Positions 63,159-64,000 of a stretch of DNA of 64,000 bases are shown piece after piece; positions within the stretch are counted from its first letter, which is position 1; each line of letters starts with the position of its first letter. A model generated the notes under the pieces. That model had not been told where the DNA came from, made no database searches, and saw only the letters and a program-made list of their open reading frames with translations. This stretch comes from Clostridiales bacterium (GTDB lineage Bacteria; Bacillota; Clostridia; Peptostreptococcales; Anaerovoracaceae), in contig CP042469.1 in NCBI GenBank assembly GCA_015243575.1, positions 992,001 through 1,056,000 of the forward strand, read 5' to 3'. The position numbers and the translations under genes were made by a program.

Positions 63159-64000
63159 ATGGCGGAAAAACGAGATTATTATGAGGTGCTTGGCTTGAAA
63201 AAAGGTGCTTCCGAGGATGAAATAAAAAAAGCATTTCGGAAAAAAGCCATGCAGTATCATCCTGATAAAAATCCAGGTGATAAACTATCGGAAGAAAAGT
63301 TTAAAGAGGTGAATGAAGCATACGGGATACTGGCCGATCCGGATAAAAAGGACAAATATGATCGCTTTGGATTTGCGGGTGTAGACCCAAATGCAGGGTT
63401 CAGCGGACAAGGTCAAAGCCACCAAGGGTTTCAGCAAGGTCAAGGCGGCTATCAATATCAGAGCTATGGTAATTTTAACGGAGCAGATTTTGACATGTTT
63501 AAGAACTTCTCTGGCAGTGAATTTGAGGATTTGCTCGGCGGTATGTTTGGAGGAGGTGCCTTCGGAAGCTCCCAGCGATCCAATGCACCTAGAAAGGGGT
63601 CGGATCTGCATTCTAATATCACTATCTCTTTTGAGGATGCAGCCTTCGGTTCGAAAAAACAGCTTCGAGTCAATGGCAAAACAATATCGGTTACTGTCCC
63701 GGAGGGAGTTGACAATGGCTCAAAGATTTCTTTAAAAGGTCAGGGGCAGCCTGGTATCAATGGTGGGCCCAATGGAGATCTTATCATAGAGGTTCACGTA
63801 AAGCCTCACAACAGATTTACCAGGAAGGGAGCCGATCTTTATACTGATGTTCCCATAACGTTCATTCAAGCGGCACTTGGCACAAGCATTATCGTACCGA
63901 CATTAAAAGAGAAGGTATCCTACAACGTGCCAGCAGGAACGCAGCCGAATACCGTGTTTCGTCTGAAGGAGAAGGGACTGCGAATTCCTAGAAATAAAAA
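63159..64000 (+). CDS. DnaJ C-domain co-chaperone without zinc finger (type II, CbpA/DnaJ-like), cut by window end
   Basis: The visible 280 residues begin with a J domain containing YHPDK (about 36-40; [20 protein letters not shown] at the start). A Gly/Phe/Gln-rich region (about 72-140) follows, then the substrate-binding C-terminal domains ([40 protein letters not shown]). The four CxxCxGxG repeats of DnaJ are absent, so it is a type II (CbpA-like) J protein stimulating DnaK. The gene continues past the right edge. GGGGGGA precedes the ATG. A CIRCE element controls it. Confidence 0.93.
   Translation, partial: MAEKRDYYEVLGLKKGASEDEIKKAFRKKAMQYHPDKNPGDKLSEEKFKEVNEAYGILADPDKKDKYDRFGFAGVDPNAGFSGQGQSHQGFQQGQGGYQYQSYGNFNGADFDMFKNFSGSEFEDLLGGMFGGGAFGSSQRSNAPRKGSDLHSNITISFEDAAFGSKKQLRVNGKTISVTVPEGVDNGSKISLKGQGQPGINGGPNGDLIIEVHVKPHNRFTRKGADLYTDVPITFIQAALGTSIIVPTLKEKVSYNVPAGTQPNTVFRLKEKGLRIPRNK

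Overview
The window looks like chromosomal DNA of an anaerobic, spore-forming, probably motile member of the Clostridia. The evidence is an alpha/beta-type small acid-soluble spore protein, ferredoxin-dependent 2-oxoacid oxidoreductase subunits, formate-tetrahydrofolate ligase with a separate cyclodeaminase-type cyclohydrolase, strong AGGAGG ribosome binding sites, motAB and a perfect CIRCE element. Amino-acid-fermenting Clostridia (Anaerovoracaceae-like) are a guess; no rRNA or marker gene fixes the taxon.

Region 1 (1-20935) is a metabolic island on the + strand: the 3' end of preA, a probable 6S RNA, fhs-fchA-folD, a formate channel, an IclR regulator, panB, panE, an M20 amidohydrolase, a P-loop ATPase, vorDBAC, livKHMGF, an OPT transporter and a P1-family (DmpA/NylC-like) peptidase. 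Read together, I infer a fermentation of pantothenate (or pantoate) by running pantoate synthesis backwards: amide hydrolysis to pantoate and beta-alanine, PanE oxidation to ketopantoate, PanB retro-aldol to 2-oxoisovalerate plus methylene-THF, oxidation of 2-oxoisovalerate to isobutyryl-CoA by VOR, and oxidation of methylene-THF to formate with ATP gain by FolD/FchA/Fhs, with formate leaving through FocA. FolD has lost cyclohydrolase residues, which fits the presence of FchA. An IclR-type operator lies just downstream of the fhs promoter. Several intergenic palindromes and MITE-like elements are scattered through the island.

Region 2 (20975-24470) holds a DUF4097-like lipoprotein and its TetR regulator sharing an operator, followed by a retron: msr-msd RNA with perfect 13-bp a1/a2 ends, a retron reverse transcriptase, and an overlapping HExxH zincin gene as candidate effector.

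Region 3 (24579-34633) is mostly housekeeping: PHP phosphatase, ECF sigma/anti-sigma pair, polA, coaE, a peptide-binding lipoprotein, tRNA-Leu(GAG), a decayed IS1182-type transposase and a GNAT acetyltransferase.

Region 4 (34941-51370) is mixed: a BspA-like leucine-rich repeat protein, a HelD-type helicase, a subtilisin-like lipoprotein and a serpin lipoprotein, a lytic transglycosylase, a BlaI/BlaR1-type system with three operators but no beta-lactamase, a spore protein, an amidase, two unfamiliar proteins (one extremely His-rich) and an ABC-2 exporter.

Region 5 (51570-64000) has a 1627-residue wall-anchored isopeptide-type surface protein, a glycerol dehydrogenase-family gene with a clear promoter/operator, a class V aminotransferase, GAPDH divergent from an AraC regulator, motAB, and a type II J-protein gene with a CIRCE operator that runs off the end.
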